Shown: positions 46,088 through 55,136, counted from the first letter of the stretch. The stretch: DNA of 64,000 nucleotides from Halomonas sp. 'Soap Lake #6' (GCF_003031405.1 NZ_CP020469.1:930001-994000); one strand, 5' to 3'. Made by a program: numbers and translations. The notes: generated from the sequence alone by a model not told the origin.

Positions 46088-47494
46088 ATGCTAGATATTA
46101 TTCACCACGGTGGCGCAACCGGGGTGACGGGTAGTTGCCACCAGCTCATACTCGACAGCGAACACTCACTGCTGGTGGATTGTGGCCTCTTCCAGGGGGA
46201 AGACGCCACGGAAGATAGTTTCGAGCAATTACAAATTGAGTTCGATATCAGCACCGTTAAGGCACTGATCATCACTCATGTACATATCGACCATGTAGGA
46301 AGATTACCTTACCTGTTGGCCGCAGGTTTTACCGGACCAATCATCTGTTCTATTCCCTCGGCCAAGCTGCTGCCACTAGTCATTGAAGACGCTCTAAAAA
46401 TCGGTTTCACTCGTAATGCGCAGCTAATCCAGCGCTTTCAAGCTCAGCTGGAATCCCAAATCGTCAGCGTTCCTTACGGCAAATGGTACAACGTGGCTGA
46501 AAAGGGCGTGAAGGGCGAAATCATCACCCGTATCAAACTTAAACGCGCAGGCCACATTCTCGGGTCCTGCTACGTAGAAGTTGCCCACCAGCATGCTGGT
46601 GGTGAAAAAGAGCGGGTAATATTCAGTGGAGACCTAGGTGCCCCCTATGCGCCGCTACTACCTGCACCGCAGTCGCCCTACGGCTGTGAACAGTTAGTGC
46701 TGGAAAGCACCTACGGCGACCGCCAACACCCCGACCGACGCCAACGCTGCGCCACGCTGAAAAATGCCATTGAGCAAGCGCTCATTAACGGCGGCACAGT
46801 GATGGTACCCGCCTTCAGCATAGGCCGCACCCAAGAGCTACTCTACGAATTAGAAGGCATTGTGTTTGATGCCAAACGCAAGGCCAAGAAAGGGCAGTGG
46901 CAAGATTTGGAAATTATTGTCGACTCACCCCTTGCTGCCCGTTTTACCCGTGTTTACCGCCAACTAAAACCTTTCTGGGACAAGGAAGCCCAGCGTCGCT
47001 TACGTAGTGGCCGTCATCCGCTCAACTTCGAAAATCTTTACACGGTAGAAAGCCACGAAGCTCACGAGCAAACCGTACAGTACCTAGCGAAAACTGGTCG
47101 CCCGGCAGTTGTCATTGCCGCCAGCGGTATGTGCGCAGGCGGGCGGATTATGAATTACCTGAAAGCCATGCTAAGTGATGAGCGCCACCAAGTGCTATTT
47201 GTAGGCTACCAAGGTGCAGGTACCCCAGGGCGGGCTATTCAGCAATACGGCCCACAGGGTGGTTGGGTGGAAATAGATGGCCAACGCATCGACATTAAAG
47301 CAGGCATTACCACTATTAGCGGCTACTCTGCCCACGCCGATCAAAAAAACCTGCTCAATTTCGTAAAACGTATGCGTCGTTGGCCGCATACTATCCGTCT
47401 GGTACACGGTGAAAACACCGCCAAAACCGCACTCAAGCAGGAACTGGAAGCGATGTACCAGCGCAAAAGCAAACAGGTAAGCATCATCATGTAG
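46088..47494 (+). CDS. Metallo-beta-lactamase/beta-CASP RNase-like protein
   Basis: The 468-residue protein starts MLDIIHHGGATGVTGSCHQL and has the MBL metal motif ITHVHIDHVGR (His64, His66, Asp68, His69). Later come FSGDLGAPYAP, the beta-CASP motif A VPAFSIGRTQELLY, GMCAGGRIMNYL, and the C-terminal GYSAHADQKNLL with RLVHGE. This is the MBL-beta-CASP layout of RNA endo/exonucleases related to CPSF73. AAAAAGGAA precedes the ATG at 46088; in-frame codons upstream are repeat-derived. Its place between capsule genes, bracketed by family A repeats, suggests that it is a passenger module. Confidence 0.88.
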   Translation: MLDIIHHGGATGVTGSCHQLILDSEHSLLVDCGLFQGEDATEDSFEQLQIEFDISTVKALIITHVHIDHVGRLPYLLAAGFTGPIICSIPSAKLLPLVIEDALKIGFTRNAQLIQRFQAQLESQIVSVPYGKWYNVAEKGVKGEIITRIKLKRAGHILGSCYVEVAHQHAGGEKERVIFSGDLGAPYAPLLPAPQSPYGCEQLVLESTYGDRQHPDRRQRCATLKNAIEQALINGGTVMVPAFSIGRTQELLYELEGIVFDAKRKAKKGQWQDLEIIVDSPLAARFTRVYRQLKPFWDKEAQRRLRSGRHPLNFENLYTVESHEAHEQTVQYLAKTGRPAVVIAASGMCAGGRIMNYLKAMLSDERHQVLFVGYQGAGTPGRAIQQYGPQGGWVEIDGQRIDIKAGITTISGYSAHADQKNLLNFVKRMRRWPHTIRLVHGENTAKTALKQELEAMYQRKSKQVSIIM

Positions 47495-47514
47495 TGAGGC
47501 GTGACGCAATTGTG

Positions 47515-47975
47515 ATACCCCCGCGGGTGCGCCGTAGGCTTACCCGCGCTACAAAACCCAATCAGCGCATATTTATGGCACGCCGTAACGAGGTTTATCA
47601 GCGCAGATTTTATGGCACGCCGTAACGAGCCTTATCGGTGCACATTTCGTAGCGCGGCGTAACGCGTCTTGTGAGGCACGAACAAACGCGGCACCCGCGA
47701 AGATTAGGCCAGCGACCTTAACGCTGGCACCGTTGCACAGGGCCCCGCGGTGCGCTTCGCTTACCCGCGCTACAAAACCTGATCAACGCATATTTGTAAC
47801 GCGCCTTATCGGTGCACATTTCGTAGCGCGGCGTAACGCGTCTTGTGAGGCACGAACAAACGCGGCACCCGCGAAGATTAGGCCAGTGACCTTAACGCTG
47901 GCACCGTTGCATAGGGCCCCGCGGGTGCGCTTCGCTTACCCGCGCTACAAAACCTGATCAACGCATATTTGTAAC
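47515..47975. repeat. Family A repeat cluster 4 (MBL-ugd gap)
   Basis: About 460 bases of family A variant units follow the MBL gene in the same orientation as cluster 3. A block with CGTAGCGCGGCGTAACGCG, GAAGATTAGGCCAG and GCTGGCACCGTTGC occurs twice in tandem here (about 47,648-47,766 and 47,822-47,950). The same block occurs once in cluster 3, so near-identical direct repeats of about 180 bases flank the MBL gene. Confidence 0.82.
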
Positions 47976-48057
47976 GCGCCTTGTAGGGAACGAGCGAAAC
48001 GAAGTGCTCGCCTAGCAGTCCAGAATGAGTAATTTCAACATCGATAGCCGAGATCGC

Positions 48058-49227
48058 ATGAAAAACATTGCAGTAGCTGGCACAGGGTACGTTGGGCTAT
48101 CAAACGCCATGTTGCTCGCGCAGCACAACAGCGTCACCGCAGTGGATATTGTCAAAGAAAAAGTAGACAAGCTGAAAGCCAAGCAGTCGCCGATTGAAGA
48201 CGCAGAGATCAGCCTTTTTCTAAACCGCGATGACCTACACTTCACGGCGACAACAGATGCTGAACAGGCTTACGCCAATGCAGACATCGTCATTATTGCC
48301 ACCCCAACGGATTACGACCCGAACACCAATACCTTCAACACCGAAAGCGTTGAGGCGGTAATTCAGCAAGTTATTAAGGTTAATCCCAATGCGTTGATGG
48401 TGATCAAGTCGACTGTACCAGTGGGCTACACTGCCAGCGCTAGTAAACGGTTTAATACGCAAAACCTGATTTTTTCACCAGAATTCTTGCGCGAAGGAAA
48501 AGCACTTTACGACAACCTTTACCCTTCACGCATTATTGTAGGCGAATGCTCCGAGCGTGCTGAACACTTTGCCAACTTGCTCCAGCAAGGCGCCATCAAA
48601 CAAGACGCATCTATTCTGCTGACCAACAGTACAGAAGCAGAAGCGATTAAATTGTTCGCTAACACCTACCTAGCCATGCGGGTGGCATATTTCAATGAGC
48701 TAGATACTTATGCTGAAACCCACGGGTTAGACTCCCGGCAAATTATTGAAGGGGTAGGGCTAGACCCACGTATTGGCAAGCACTACAACAACCCCAGCTT
48801 TGGTTACGGTGGCTACTGTCTACCTAAAGACACCAAGCAGCTGCTGGCGAATTACCAGGATGTGCCTAGCAACATGATCCAAGCCATTGTGGATGCCAAC
48901 CGCACCCGCAAAGACTTCATCGCCGAAGCCGTCCTTAAGCGCAATCCCCGCGTGGTAGGTATTTATAGGCTGATCATGAAAGCTGGTTCCGATAACTTTC
49001 GTGCCAGTGCCATGCAAGGCGTGATGAAGCGCATCAAGGCGAAGGGGATCGAAGTCATCGTATACGAACCGACCCTGCAAGAAGCGCACTTCTTTAATTC
49101 CCGTGTGATTCGTGACCTGGCCGCGTTCAAACAAGAAGCCGACCTGATCTTAAGCAACCGGATGGCCAATGAGCTAGACGACGTTGCAGAAAAAGTTTAT
49201 ACCCGCGATTTATTCGGCAGTGATTAG
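48058..49227 (+). CDS. ugd: UDP-glucose 6-dehydrogenase
   Basis: The 389-residue enzyme begins [20 protein letters not shown] (NAD site). It has [40 protein letters not shown], and the catalytic cysteine in [16 protein letters not shown] (Cys254). The length and wording match the E. coli Ugd group (388 residues). It oxidises UDP-glucose to UDP-glucuronate, an acidic building block for capsule. ATG 48058 gives the family start; an in-frame ATG 11 codons upstream encodes a non-conserved stretch next to the repeats. Confidence 0.94.
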   Translation: MKNIAVAGTGYVGLSNAMLLAQHNSVTAVDIVKEKVDKLKAKQSPIEDAEISLFLNRDDLHFTATTDAEQAYANADIVIIATPTDYDPNTNTFNTESVEAVIQQVIKVNPNALMVIKSTVPVGYTASASKRFNTQNLIFSPEFLREGKALYDNLYPSRIIVGECSERAEHFANLLQQGAIKQDASILLTNSTEAEAIKLFANTYLAMRVAYFNELDTYAETHGLDSRQIIEGVGLDPRIGKHYNNPSFGYGGYCLPKDTKQLLANYQDVPSNMIQAIVDANRTRKDFIAEAVLKRNPRVVGIYRLIMKAGSDNFRASAMQGVMKRIKAKGIEVIVYEPTLQEAHFFNSRVIRDLAAFKQEADLILSNRMANELDDVAEKVYTRDLFGSD

Positions 49228-49244
49228 GTAACTGCAGAGCCTTA

Positions 49245-49283
49245 CTAGTCCTAAATTTAAGAGCTTGCTAGTCCTAAATTTAA
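49245..49283. repeat. Short direct repeat between ugd and rfbB
   Basis: CTAGTCCTAAATTTAA occurs at 49245-49260 and 49268-49283, a 23-base period, in the short ugd-rfbB gap. Confidence 0.75.
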
Positions 49284-49316
49284 AAGATAGAGCAGTCAGC
49301 TTAAGGTCTTATAAAA

Positions 49317-50381
49317 GTGTCAAAACGATTTCTAATTACTGGTGGTGCGGGATTTATTGGTTCAGCAGTTGTTCGTGAGTTAATCCATAACACCGGCCAC
49401 CGCGTCGTGAATGTCGATAAACTCACATACGCGGGCAATCTGGAATCACTGGCAAGCGTCGAAAATAGCGAGCGCTATACTTTTGTGCAGGCGGACATTT
49501 GCAATGCTCCTGCCATGCAGCAGTTGTTTGAACAGCACCAGCCCGATGTTGTCATGCACCTGGCGGCTGAAAGCCACGTAGACCGCTCTATCGACGGCCC
49601 GGCAGAGTTTATCCAAACCAATGTGGTTGGCACCGCCGTACTACTAGAAACCGCCCGGGCGTACTGGAAAAAGCTGCAGCAGCAAAATGCCGCCAAGGCA
49701 GAAGCATTTCGGTTTCATCATATTTCCACCGATGAGGTGTATGGGGATCTGGAAGGCACCGATGATCTCTTTACCGAGACCACGCCTTATGCCCCCAGCT
49801 CGCCATACTCCGCCAGCAAAGCGAGTTCTGACCACTTGGTACGCGCATGGCAGCGCACTTACGGCTTGCCCACCCTGGTCACCAACTGCTCTAACAACTA
49901 CGGGCCTTACCACTTCCCGGAAAAACTGATCCCGTTGATGATCCTGAACGCCCTGGCAGGGAAACCCCTACCGGTATACGGCGATGGCCAACAGATCCGC
50001 GACTGGCTCTATGTAGAAGACCACGCCCGCGCACTCATCAAAGTAGCCACCGAAGGCCAAGTAGGCGAAACCTACAACATCGGTGGACACAACGAGAAAG
50101 CCAATCTCACCGTGGTAGAAACGTTGTGTGACCTGCTACAAGAGTTAGTACCGAAAGAGAGCTCATACCGCGAGTTAATAACCTTCGTCACCGACCGCCC
50201 AGGCCACGACGTACGCTACGCCATTGACGCCAGCAAAATAGAACGCGAACTCGGCTGGAAGCCAGAAGAAACCTTCGAAACCGGCCTACGCAAAACCGTC
50301 AAATGGTACCTAGCCAACGAAGCCTGGTGGAAACGCGTACAAGACGGCAGCTACCAAGGCCAGCGCCTGGGTAGCATTTGA
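49317..50381 (+). CDS. rfbB: dTDP-glucose 4,6-dehydratase
   Basis: The 354-residue SDR enzyme has [52 protein letters not shown] with the catalytic Thr-Asp-Glu, and [15 protein letters not shown] with the Tyr-x-x-x-Lys pair, then [20 protein letters not shown]. It is the second step of dTDP-L-rhamnose synthesis. The start is a GTG with AAGG 11 bases upstream. The other rhamnose genes follow in the order D, A, C, separated by family B palindromes. Confidence 0.95.
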   Translation: MSKRFLITGGAGFIGSAVVRELIHNTGHRVVNVDKLTYAGNLESLASVENSERYTFVQADICNAPAMQQLFEQHQPDVVMHLAAESHVDRSIDGPAEFIQTNVVGTAVLLETARAYWKKLQQQNAAKAEAFRFHHISTDEVYGDLEGTDDLFTETTPYAPSSPYSASKASSDHLVRAWQRTYGLPTLVTNCSNNYGPYHFPEKLIPLMILNALAGKPLPVYGDGQQIRDWLYVEDHARALIKVATEGQVGETYNIGGHNEKANLTVVETLCDLLQELVPKESSYRELITFVTDRPGHDVRYAIDASKIERELGWKPEETFETGLRKTVKWYLANEAWWKRVQDGSYQGQRLGSI

Positions 50382-50386
50382 TTTTT

Positions 50387-50625
50387 GCCACGGACGCTCA
50401 CTGAATCCACGGATAAAAACCAAAAATTTTTGTTTTTATGTTTTGTCCTTATCCGTGTTTTTCAGTGAGTATCCGTGGCCATAACCAATGCTTGCCACGG
50501 ACGCTCACGGAATCCACGGATAAAAACCAAAGATTTTTTATTTTTATGTTTTTCCCTTATCCGTGTTGTCAGTGAGCATCCGTGGCCAATAGCCAATGTT
50601 TACCACGAAAGTGAGTGTCCGCAGC
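50387..50625. repeat. Family B palindromes, array 1 (two copies plus remnant)
   Basis: Copies lie at 50387-50480 and 50494-50587. Each starts GCCACGGACGCTCAC and CCACGGATAA, has an AT-rich centre, and ends TTATCCGTG, CAGTGAG and ATCCGTGGCC, so each is a long imperfect hairpin with arms of about 28 bases. Copies are joined by AATAACCAATG-like linkers. A remnant (ACCACGAAAGTGAGTGTCC) lies at 50601-50620, directly before the GxxExxY gene. No gene is visible in the gap. Confidence 0.9.
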
Positions 50626-50644
50626 AAAAACATAAGGGGAAATA

Positions 50645-51010
50645 ATGCTCAAGGAAGAAGCGCTCACATATCAAATCAGAGGCGCAGTGTTTGAGGTCAG
50701 TAAGCAGCTGGGGCCAGGTTTTTTAGAAAGCATCTACCAAAGAGCGTTAGCAATTGAGCTTCGATCTATTGGCCTTGAGGTTGAAACAGAGAAGCCCGTC
50801 AATATCTATTACAAGCAGTGCTTGGTAGGTGAACACCGCATAGATGTGCTAGTTGAAAACAGGGTGATTCTAGAGTTGAAAGCGCAAAGCCAGCTACCTG
50901 CCTCAGCAGAGCCCCAGCTGATCAACTACCTTCGAGCCACTGGCTTACAAGTAGGGCTGCTCATTAATTTCACTTTTCCTAAAACATTTATCAAACGAAT
51001 CGTTGTTTAA
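50645..51010 (+). CDS. GxxExxY protein (PD-(D/E)XK nuclease-like)
   Basis: The 121-residue protein has the name-giving motif GPGFLESIYQRAL (Gly25, Glu28, Tyr31). A core like that of PD-(D/E)XK nucleases follows: Asp67 in EHRIDVLVENRVILELKA and Glu77-x-Lys79, then LINYLRATGLQVGLLINF. This is the GxxExxY/PDDEXK_3 family (TIGR04256), whose function is not established. AAGGGGAAATA precedes the ATG. It sits inside the dTDP-rhamnose gene run, with family B palindromes on both sides, and is unrelated to sugar metabolism. Length is normal for the family, so it appears intact. Confidence 0.9.
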   Translation: MLKEEALTYQIRGAVFEVSKQLGPGFLESIYQRALAIELRSIGLEVETEKPVNIYYKQCLVGEHRIDVLVENRVILELKAQSQLPASAEPQLINYLRATGLQVGLLINFTFPKTFIKRIVV

Positions 51011-51027
51011 TTTACCGCTCCGGACTA

Positions 51028-51338
51028 GCCACGGACACTCACAGAATCCACGGATAAAAACCCAAAGATCTTTTGCTTTTATATCTTGCCCTTATCCGTG
51101 TTGTCAGTGAGCATCCGTGGCCATAACCAATGCTTGCCACGGACACTCACAGAATCCACGGATAAAAACCCAAAGATCTTTTGTTTTTATGTCTTGCCCT
51201 TATCCGTGTTGTCAGCGAGCATCCGTGGCCATAACCAATGCTTGCCACGGACACTCACAGAATCCACGGATAAAAACCCAAAGATCTTTTGTTTTTATGT
51301 CTTGCCCTTATCCGTGTTGTCAGTGAGTATCCGTGGCC
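51028..51338. repeat. Family B palindromes, array 2 (three copies)
   Basis: Three copies (51028-51122, 51136-51230, 51244-51338) repeat with a strict period of 108 bases and are nearly identical to one another. Ends are GCCACGGACACTCAC and ATCCGTGGCC. The array fills the gap between the GxxExxY gene and rfbD, and open frames across it are artefacts. Confidence 0.92.
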
Positions 51339-51354
51339 AGAAATGGATTACCCC

Positions 51355-52251
51355 ATGAACATCTTTATCACCGGCGGCAATGGCCAGGTAGGCTTTGAGC
51401 TCCAGCGCCAGTTTGCTCCTTTTGGCACTGTTCTAGCCCCGACGCGGGATGAACTCGACCTAGCCAATGCAGATGCAGTGGATGCTTACCTAGCCAAGCA
51501 CCAGCCAGGGCTAATCCTTAACGCTGCGGCCTACACAGCGGTTGATAAAGCCGAAAGCGAGCCGGAGCAAGCGAAGCGCTTAAATGCAGAGTTGCCAGCA
51601 CAATTAGCCACGTATGCAGTGAAGCAGGGTATTACGCTGGTGCATTACTCAAGCGACTACGTATACCCAGGTAGCGGCGAAACACCCTGGCAGGAAGACA
51701 GCCCCACCAGCCCATTAAGCATCTACGGCCAAACCAAGCTGGAAGGTGACCACGCCATTACTGCAAGCGGCTGCCAACACCTGATATTCCGCACCAGCTG
51801 GGTATATGCCGCCCGTGGCAACAATTTTATGAAAACCATGCTGCGCCTAGGCCGTGAACGTGCAGCGCTGAATATCGTTAATGATCAAATTGGCGCGCCT
51901 ACTCCTGCACGGCTAATCGCCCAAGTGAGCGTATTGGCATTTACTCCTAATACCTCACACCTCACCCCCCACATACCAACGGGCATCTATCATTTAGCCC
52001 CCAGGGGGGAAACCAGCTGGCATGGCTTCGCCAGTGAGATTTTTAACCAAGCCCGCAAAGCAGGGGAAACGCTGGCCATTACGCCGGAAGGCGCTGCAGG
52101 CATACCCACGGCAGAATACCCAACACCCGCTAAGCGCCCACTGAATTCACGCATGGCGCTAGGTAAGCTAGAAAACGCACTAGGCATCACCATGCCCACC
52201 TGGCAAAGCCAGCTAGCGTTAACACTGAAAGAACACCTAGATAGTTTTTGA
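51355..52251 (+). CDS. rfbD: dTDP-4-dehydrorhamnose reductase
   Basis: The 298-residue SDR enzyme has MNIFITGGNGQVGFELQRQF, LNAAAYTAVDKAESEPEQA, HYSSDYVYPGSGETPW, SIYGQTKLEGDHAI with the catalytic Tyr and Lys, and FRTSWVYAARGNNF. It performs the last step of dTDP-L-rhamnose synthesis. ATG 51355 gives the standard N-terminus; upstream in-frame codons lie in the palindrome array. Only a weak ribosome site (GGAT) is visible. Confidence 0.94.
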   Translation: MNIFITGGNGQVGFELQRQFAPFGTVLAPTRDELDLANADAVDAYLAKHQPGLILNAAAYTAVDKAESEPEQAKRLNAELPAQLATYAVKQGITLVHYSSDYVYPGSGETPWQEDSPTSPLSIYGQTKLEGDHAITASGCQHLIFRTSWVYAARGNNFMKTMLRLGRERAALNIVNDQIGAPTPARLIAQVSVLAFTPNTSHLTPHIPTGIYHLAPRGETSWHGFASEIFNQARKAGETLAITPEGAAGIPTAEYPTPAKRPLNSRMALGKLENALGITMPTWQSQLALTLKEHLDSF

Positions 52252-52272
52252 GCCACAGGAAACACGAGGTTT

Positions 52273-52578
52273 GCCACGGACGCTCACGGAATCCACGGAT
52301 AAAAACCCAAAGATCTTTTGTTTTTATGTTTTGCCCTTATCCGTGTTGTCAGTGAGCATCCGTGGCCAATAACCAATGTTTGCCACGAACGCTCACGGAA
52401 TCCACGGATAAAAACCCAAAGTTTTTTTGTTTTTATGTTTTGCCCTTATCCGTGTTGTCAGTGAGTATCCGTGGCCAATAACCAATGTTTGCCACGGACG
52501 CTCACGGAATCCACGGATAAAAAAACCAAAGATTTTTTGTCTTGTCCTTATCCGTGTTGTCAGTGAGCATCCGTGGCC
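52273..52578. repeat. Family B palindromes, array 3 (three copies)
   Basis: Copies lie at 52273-52367, 52382-52475 and 52491-52578. The third has a shortened centre (the TTTTTATG piece is missing). They fill the rfbD-rfbA gap. Arms are the same as in the other arrays: GCCACGGACGCTCACGGAAT and TTATCCGTGTTGTCAGTGAG. Confidence 0.9.
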
Positions 52579-52610
52579 AATACGTAGCGAAACAGATTAA
52601 AGAGACCCCT

Positions 52611-53507
52611 ATGAGTCAAAGCGCGCCAAGAAAAGGCATCATCCTTGCCGGTGGCTCGGGCACACGGCTACACCCCATTACCCGTGGTGTATCCAAGCAA
52701 CTACTACCGATTTACGACAAACCGATGATCTACTATCCGATCTCGGTACTGATGCTGGCAGGCATTCGCGAAATTTTGATCATCTCAACGCCAGAAGACT
52801 TGCCCCAGTATCAAAACCTACTGGGCACTGGCGAAGATTTTGGCATTAGCTTGCAGTACGCTGAACAACCAACTCCTGATGGCTTAGCCCAAGCGTTTAT
52901 CATCGGCGAAGCATTTATTGGTGAAAGCCCCGTTTGCCTAGTGCTAGGCGACAACATCTTTCACGGCCAGCACTTCTCGGACCAGCTAAAGCGTGCCAGC
53001 TCCCGTACGGCGGGTGCCACCGTGTTTGGGTACTTAGTGAAAGACCCCGAGCGTTTCGGTGTGGTGGAGTTTGATGAGCAGGGCAGCGCTATCTCTATCG
53101 AAGAGAAGCCCAAAAAGCCAAAATCTGCTTATGCGGTCACTGGGTTATATTTCTATGATAACGACGTAGTAGAAATTGCCAAAAGCGTAACCCCCTCAGA
53201 GCGTGGCGAGCTGGAAATCACCAGCGTGAACAACGCCTACCTGCAGCGTGGCGATTTATGCGTAGAGCGCCTAGGCCGTGGCTTCGCCTGGTTAGATACC
53301 GGCACCCACGACAGCTTGCTAGAAGCCAGCCAATATGTGCAAACCATTGAACACCGCCAAGGTCTTAAAATTGCCTGCCTAGAAGAGATCGCCTGGCAAC
53401 AGCAGTGGATCAGCGACGAACGCCTAGCCGAACTCGCCCAACCACTAGCAAAAACCCAATACGGCCAATACCTGCAGAGCCTGCTTCAGCAGAAGATGAA
53501 AAAGTAG
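52611..53507 (+). CDS. rfbA: Glucose-1-phosphate thymidylyltransferase
   Basis: The 298-residue nucleotidyltransferase has [20 protein letters not shown] and [20 protein letters not shown] at the N-terminus, [16 protein letters not shown] and [18 protein letters not shown]. It makes dTDP-glucose from dTTP and glucose-1-phosphate, the first step of the rhamnose pathway. ATG 52611 follows AAAGAGAC; upstream in-frame codons lie in the palindromes. Confidence 0.95.
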   Translation: MSQSAPRKGIILAGGSGTRLHPITRGVSKQLLPIYDKPMIYYPISVLMLAGIREILIISTPEDLPQYQNLLGTGEDFGISLQYAEQPTPDGLAQAFIIGEAFIGESPVCLVLGDNIFHGQHFSDQLKRASSRTAGATVFGYLVKDPERFGVVEFDEQGSAISIEEKPKKPKSAYAVTGLYFYDNDVVEIAKSVTPSERGELEITSVNNAYLQRGDLCVERLGRGFAWLDTGTHDSLLEASQYVQTIEHRQGLKIACLEEIAWQQQWISDERLAELAQPLAKTQYGQYLQSLLQQKMKK

Positions 53508-53524
53508 AAGCCAAGAGATTTTTT

Positions 53525-53645
53525 GCTACGGACACTCACGGAATCCACGGATAAAAACCCAAAGATTTTTTGTTTTGCCCTTATCCGTGTTTTCAGTGAG
53601 CGTCCGTGGCCAATGACTAGTTCTGGCCGGAGTGTCCGTGGCTAA
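53525..53645. repeat. Family B palindrome, single copy plus remnant (rfbA-rfbC gap)
   Basis: One full copy at 53525-53611 (GCTACGGACACTCACGGAAT at the left end, CGTCCGTGGCC at the right) is followed by a remnant GGAGTGTCCGTGGC at about 53,630-53,643. The left end has one change (GCTACGG for GCCACGG), and the centre is shortened. Confidence 0.85.
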
Positions 53646-53675
53646 ACAAATTTGGCAATGGCTAAAGGATGTCTA

Positions 53676-54224
53676 ATGCAATACGAAAAACTCGCCATTC
53701 CCGATGTGGTGTCAATTACCCCGCAAGTATTCGGCGATGAGCGTGGTTTCTTTATGGAAACCTTTCGCCAAAGTGAATTCGAAGAGCACTGCGGTCACTA
53801 TACGTTTGTGCAAGACAACCACAGCAAATCCGCCCATGGCATTTTGCGTGGCCTGCACTACCAGCACCAGCAGCCCCAGGGCAAACTAGTACGAGTAACC
53901 CGCGGCGAAGTTTTCGATGTAGCGGTGGATATGCGTAAAAGCTCGCCAACCTTTGGCCAGTGGGTGGGCGTAATGCTCAGCGAACAGAACAAGCAGATGC
54001 TATGGGTGCCCCCCGGTTTCGCCCATGGCTTTTACGTCACCAGCGAAGAAGCTGAGTTTCAATACAAATGCACTGACTATTACGCCCCTGGTGATGAAGT
54101 AACGCTGCACTGGAACGACCCCACGCTGAATATCCAATGGCCACTGGTCAGCAATCAGCCGCCGCAGCTCTCAAGCAAAGATCAGCAAGGCCTATCATTT
54201 ATTGATGCACCATGCTTTAGGTAG
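53676..54224 (+). CDS. rfbC: dTDP-4-dehydrorhamnose 3,5-epimerase
   Basis: The 182-residue cupin-fold enzyme has DERGFFMETFRQSEFEEHC, FVQDNHSKSAHGILRGLHYQ with the catalytic His, KLVRVTRGEVFDVAVDMRKS and WVPPGFAHGFYVTSEEAEFQ. It is the third step of dTDP-L-rhamnose synthesis. AAAGGATG upstream supports ATG 53676. kpsT starts 3 bases after its stop, which ties the rhamnose genes to the capsule transporter. Confidence 0.94.
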   Translation: MQYEKLAIPDVVSITPQVFGDERGFFMETFRQSEFEEHCGHYTFVQDNHSKSAHGILRGLHYQHQQPQGKLVRVTRGEVFDVAVDMRKSSPTFGQWVGVMLSEQNKQMLWVPPGFAHGFYVTSEEAEFQYKCTDYYAPGDEVTLHWNDPTLNIQWPLVSNQPPQLSSKDQQGLSFIDAPCFR

Positions 54225-54227
54225 CAT

Positions 54228-55109
54228 ATGATCGAAATTCGCAATCTCTACAAGCGCTACCACAACCACCACGGTAGCGACTGGGTATTGAAAAATATCA
54301 ATCTCACTATTCCCCCCAATGTGAGCGTTGGCTTGATTGGTGCCAATGGTGCGGGCAAGTCAACTTTGCTGCGCTTAATTGCTGGTATGGACAAGCCAGA
54401 AAGGGGCGAGGTGGTTCGCCACACCAAGGTTTCCTGGCCCGTAGGGCTGTCAGGTGGCATGCAGCAAAACATGACGGCTAGGCAGAACGTCAAGTTCGTC
54501 GCCCGCGTTCACGGCAGCTCCAGCGAAGACGTAAAACGCGTGATCAAATACGTTGAAGAGTTCGCGGAAATAGGTGAAGCCTTCGACGAACCGATCAGAA
54601 CGTTTTCCTCAGGGATGCGCTCACGCATCTCGTTTGGCCTATCGCTGGCGTTTGATTTTGACGTCTACATTTCTGATGAAGCCACCGCCGTTGGCGATAA
54701 AAACTTTAAAGCCAAAGCCAAAGCCGCCTTCCGGGAAAAAACCGGCAAAGCCAGCCTCATCATGGTCTCGCATAGCGAAGGCATACTAAGAGAGCTCTGC
54801 CAGGCAGGTATCTTTATCAACAAAGGCGAAGCCACTTGGTTTGATAGCATCGATGATGCGATTGAGGCCTATCACGAAGCGTATGGTTTGGTTGAGTCAG
54901 CACAGCTTAAAAAAGTGCGCCATGACGTCACCGAGTTGCGGAAAATATATAAAGAGGCCCGAGCTATCTATAAAGAGGCAAAAGACACCCAGAGCGTGTC
55001 ATCAAAAGAGCTAGCAGAATTAAAAAGCGATATGAACGACAAACTGAAAATATTGCGCAAAGAAAAAGCAGTGCTGAAGTCTCTTCAAGAAGCCAACGAC
55101 GACGAATAG
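54228..55109 (+). CDS. kpsT: Capsule ABC transporter ATPase KpsT with C-terminal coiled coil
   Basis: The 293-residue ATPase has Walker A GANGAGKST (residues 38-46), the ABC signature TFSSGMRSRISFGLSLA and Walker B FDVYISDEATAVGD, all typical of KpsT/CtrD capsule exporters, with SHSEGILRELCQAGIFINKG after it. KpsT is normally about 220 residues; this one has some 70 extra residues at the C-terminus, rich in Lys/Glu and heptad-like (LKKVRHDVTELRKIYKEARA), forming a coiled coil. It powers KpsM, encoded 10 kb upstream. The following ATP-grasp genes run in the same direction with small gaps. Confidence 0.92.
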   Translation: MIEIRNLYKRYHNHHGSDWVLKNINLTIPPNVSVGLIGANGAGKSTLLRLIAGMDKPERGEVVRHTKVSWPVGLSGGMQQNMTARQNVKFVARVHGSSSEDVKRVIKYVEEFAEIGEAFDEPIRTFSSGMRSRISFGLSLAFDFDVYISDEATAVGDKNFKAKAKAAFREKTGKASLIMVSHSEGILRELCQAGIFINKGEATWFDSIDDAIEAYHEAYGLVESAQLKKVRHDVTELRKIYKEARAIYKEAKDTQSVSSKELAELKSDMNDKLKILRKEKAVLKSLQEANDDE

Positions 55110-55136
55110 ATTCTTTATAGGTGGCTATTAAACACT

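Noticed and set aside
47733..47957. 74-residue frame in cluster 4 beginning MHRAPRCASLT
   Set aside because: It lies wholly in family A repeats and is in tandem-duplicated DNA.
51028..51338. Regular 108-base periodic array that could suggest a CRISPR
   Set aside because: The whole 95-base unit is conserved, the short linkers are also conserved, the unit is a long palindrome, and no cas genes are near. These are hairpin repeats, not repeats with unique spacers.
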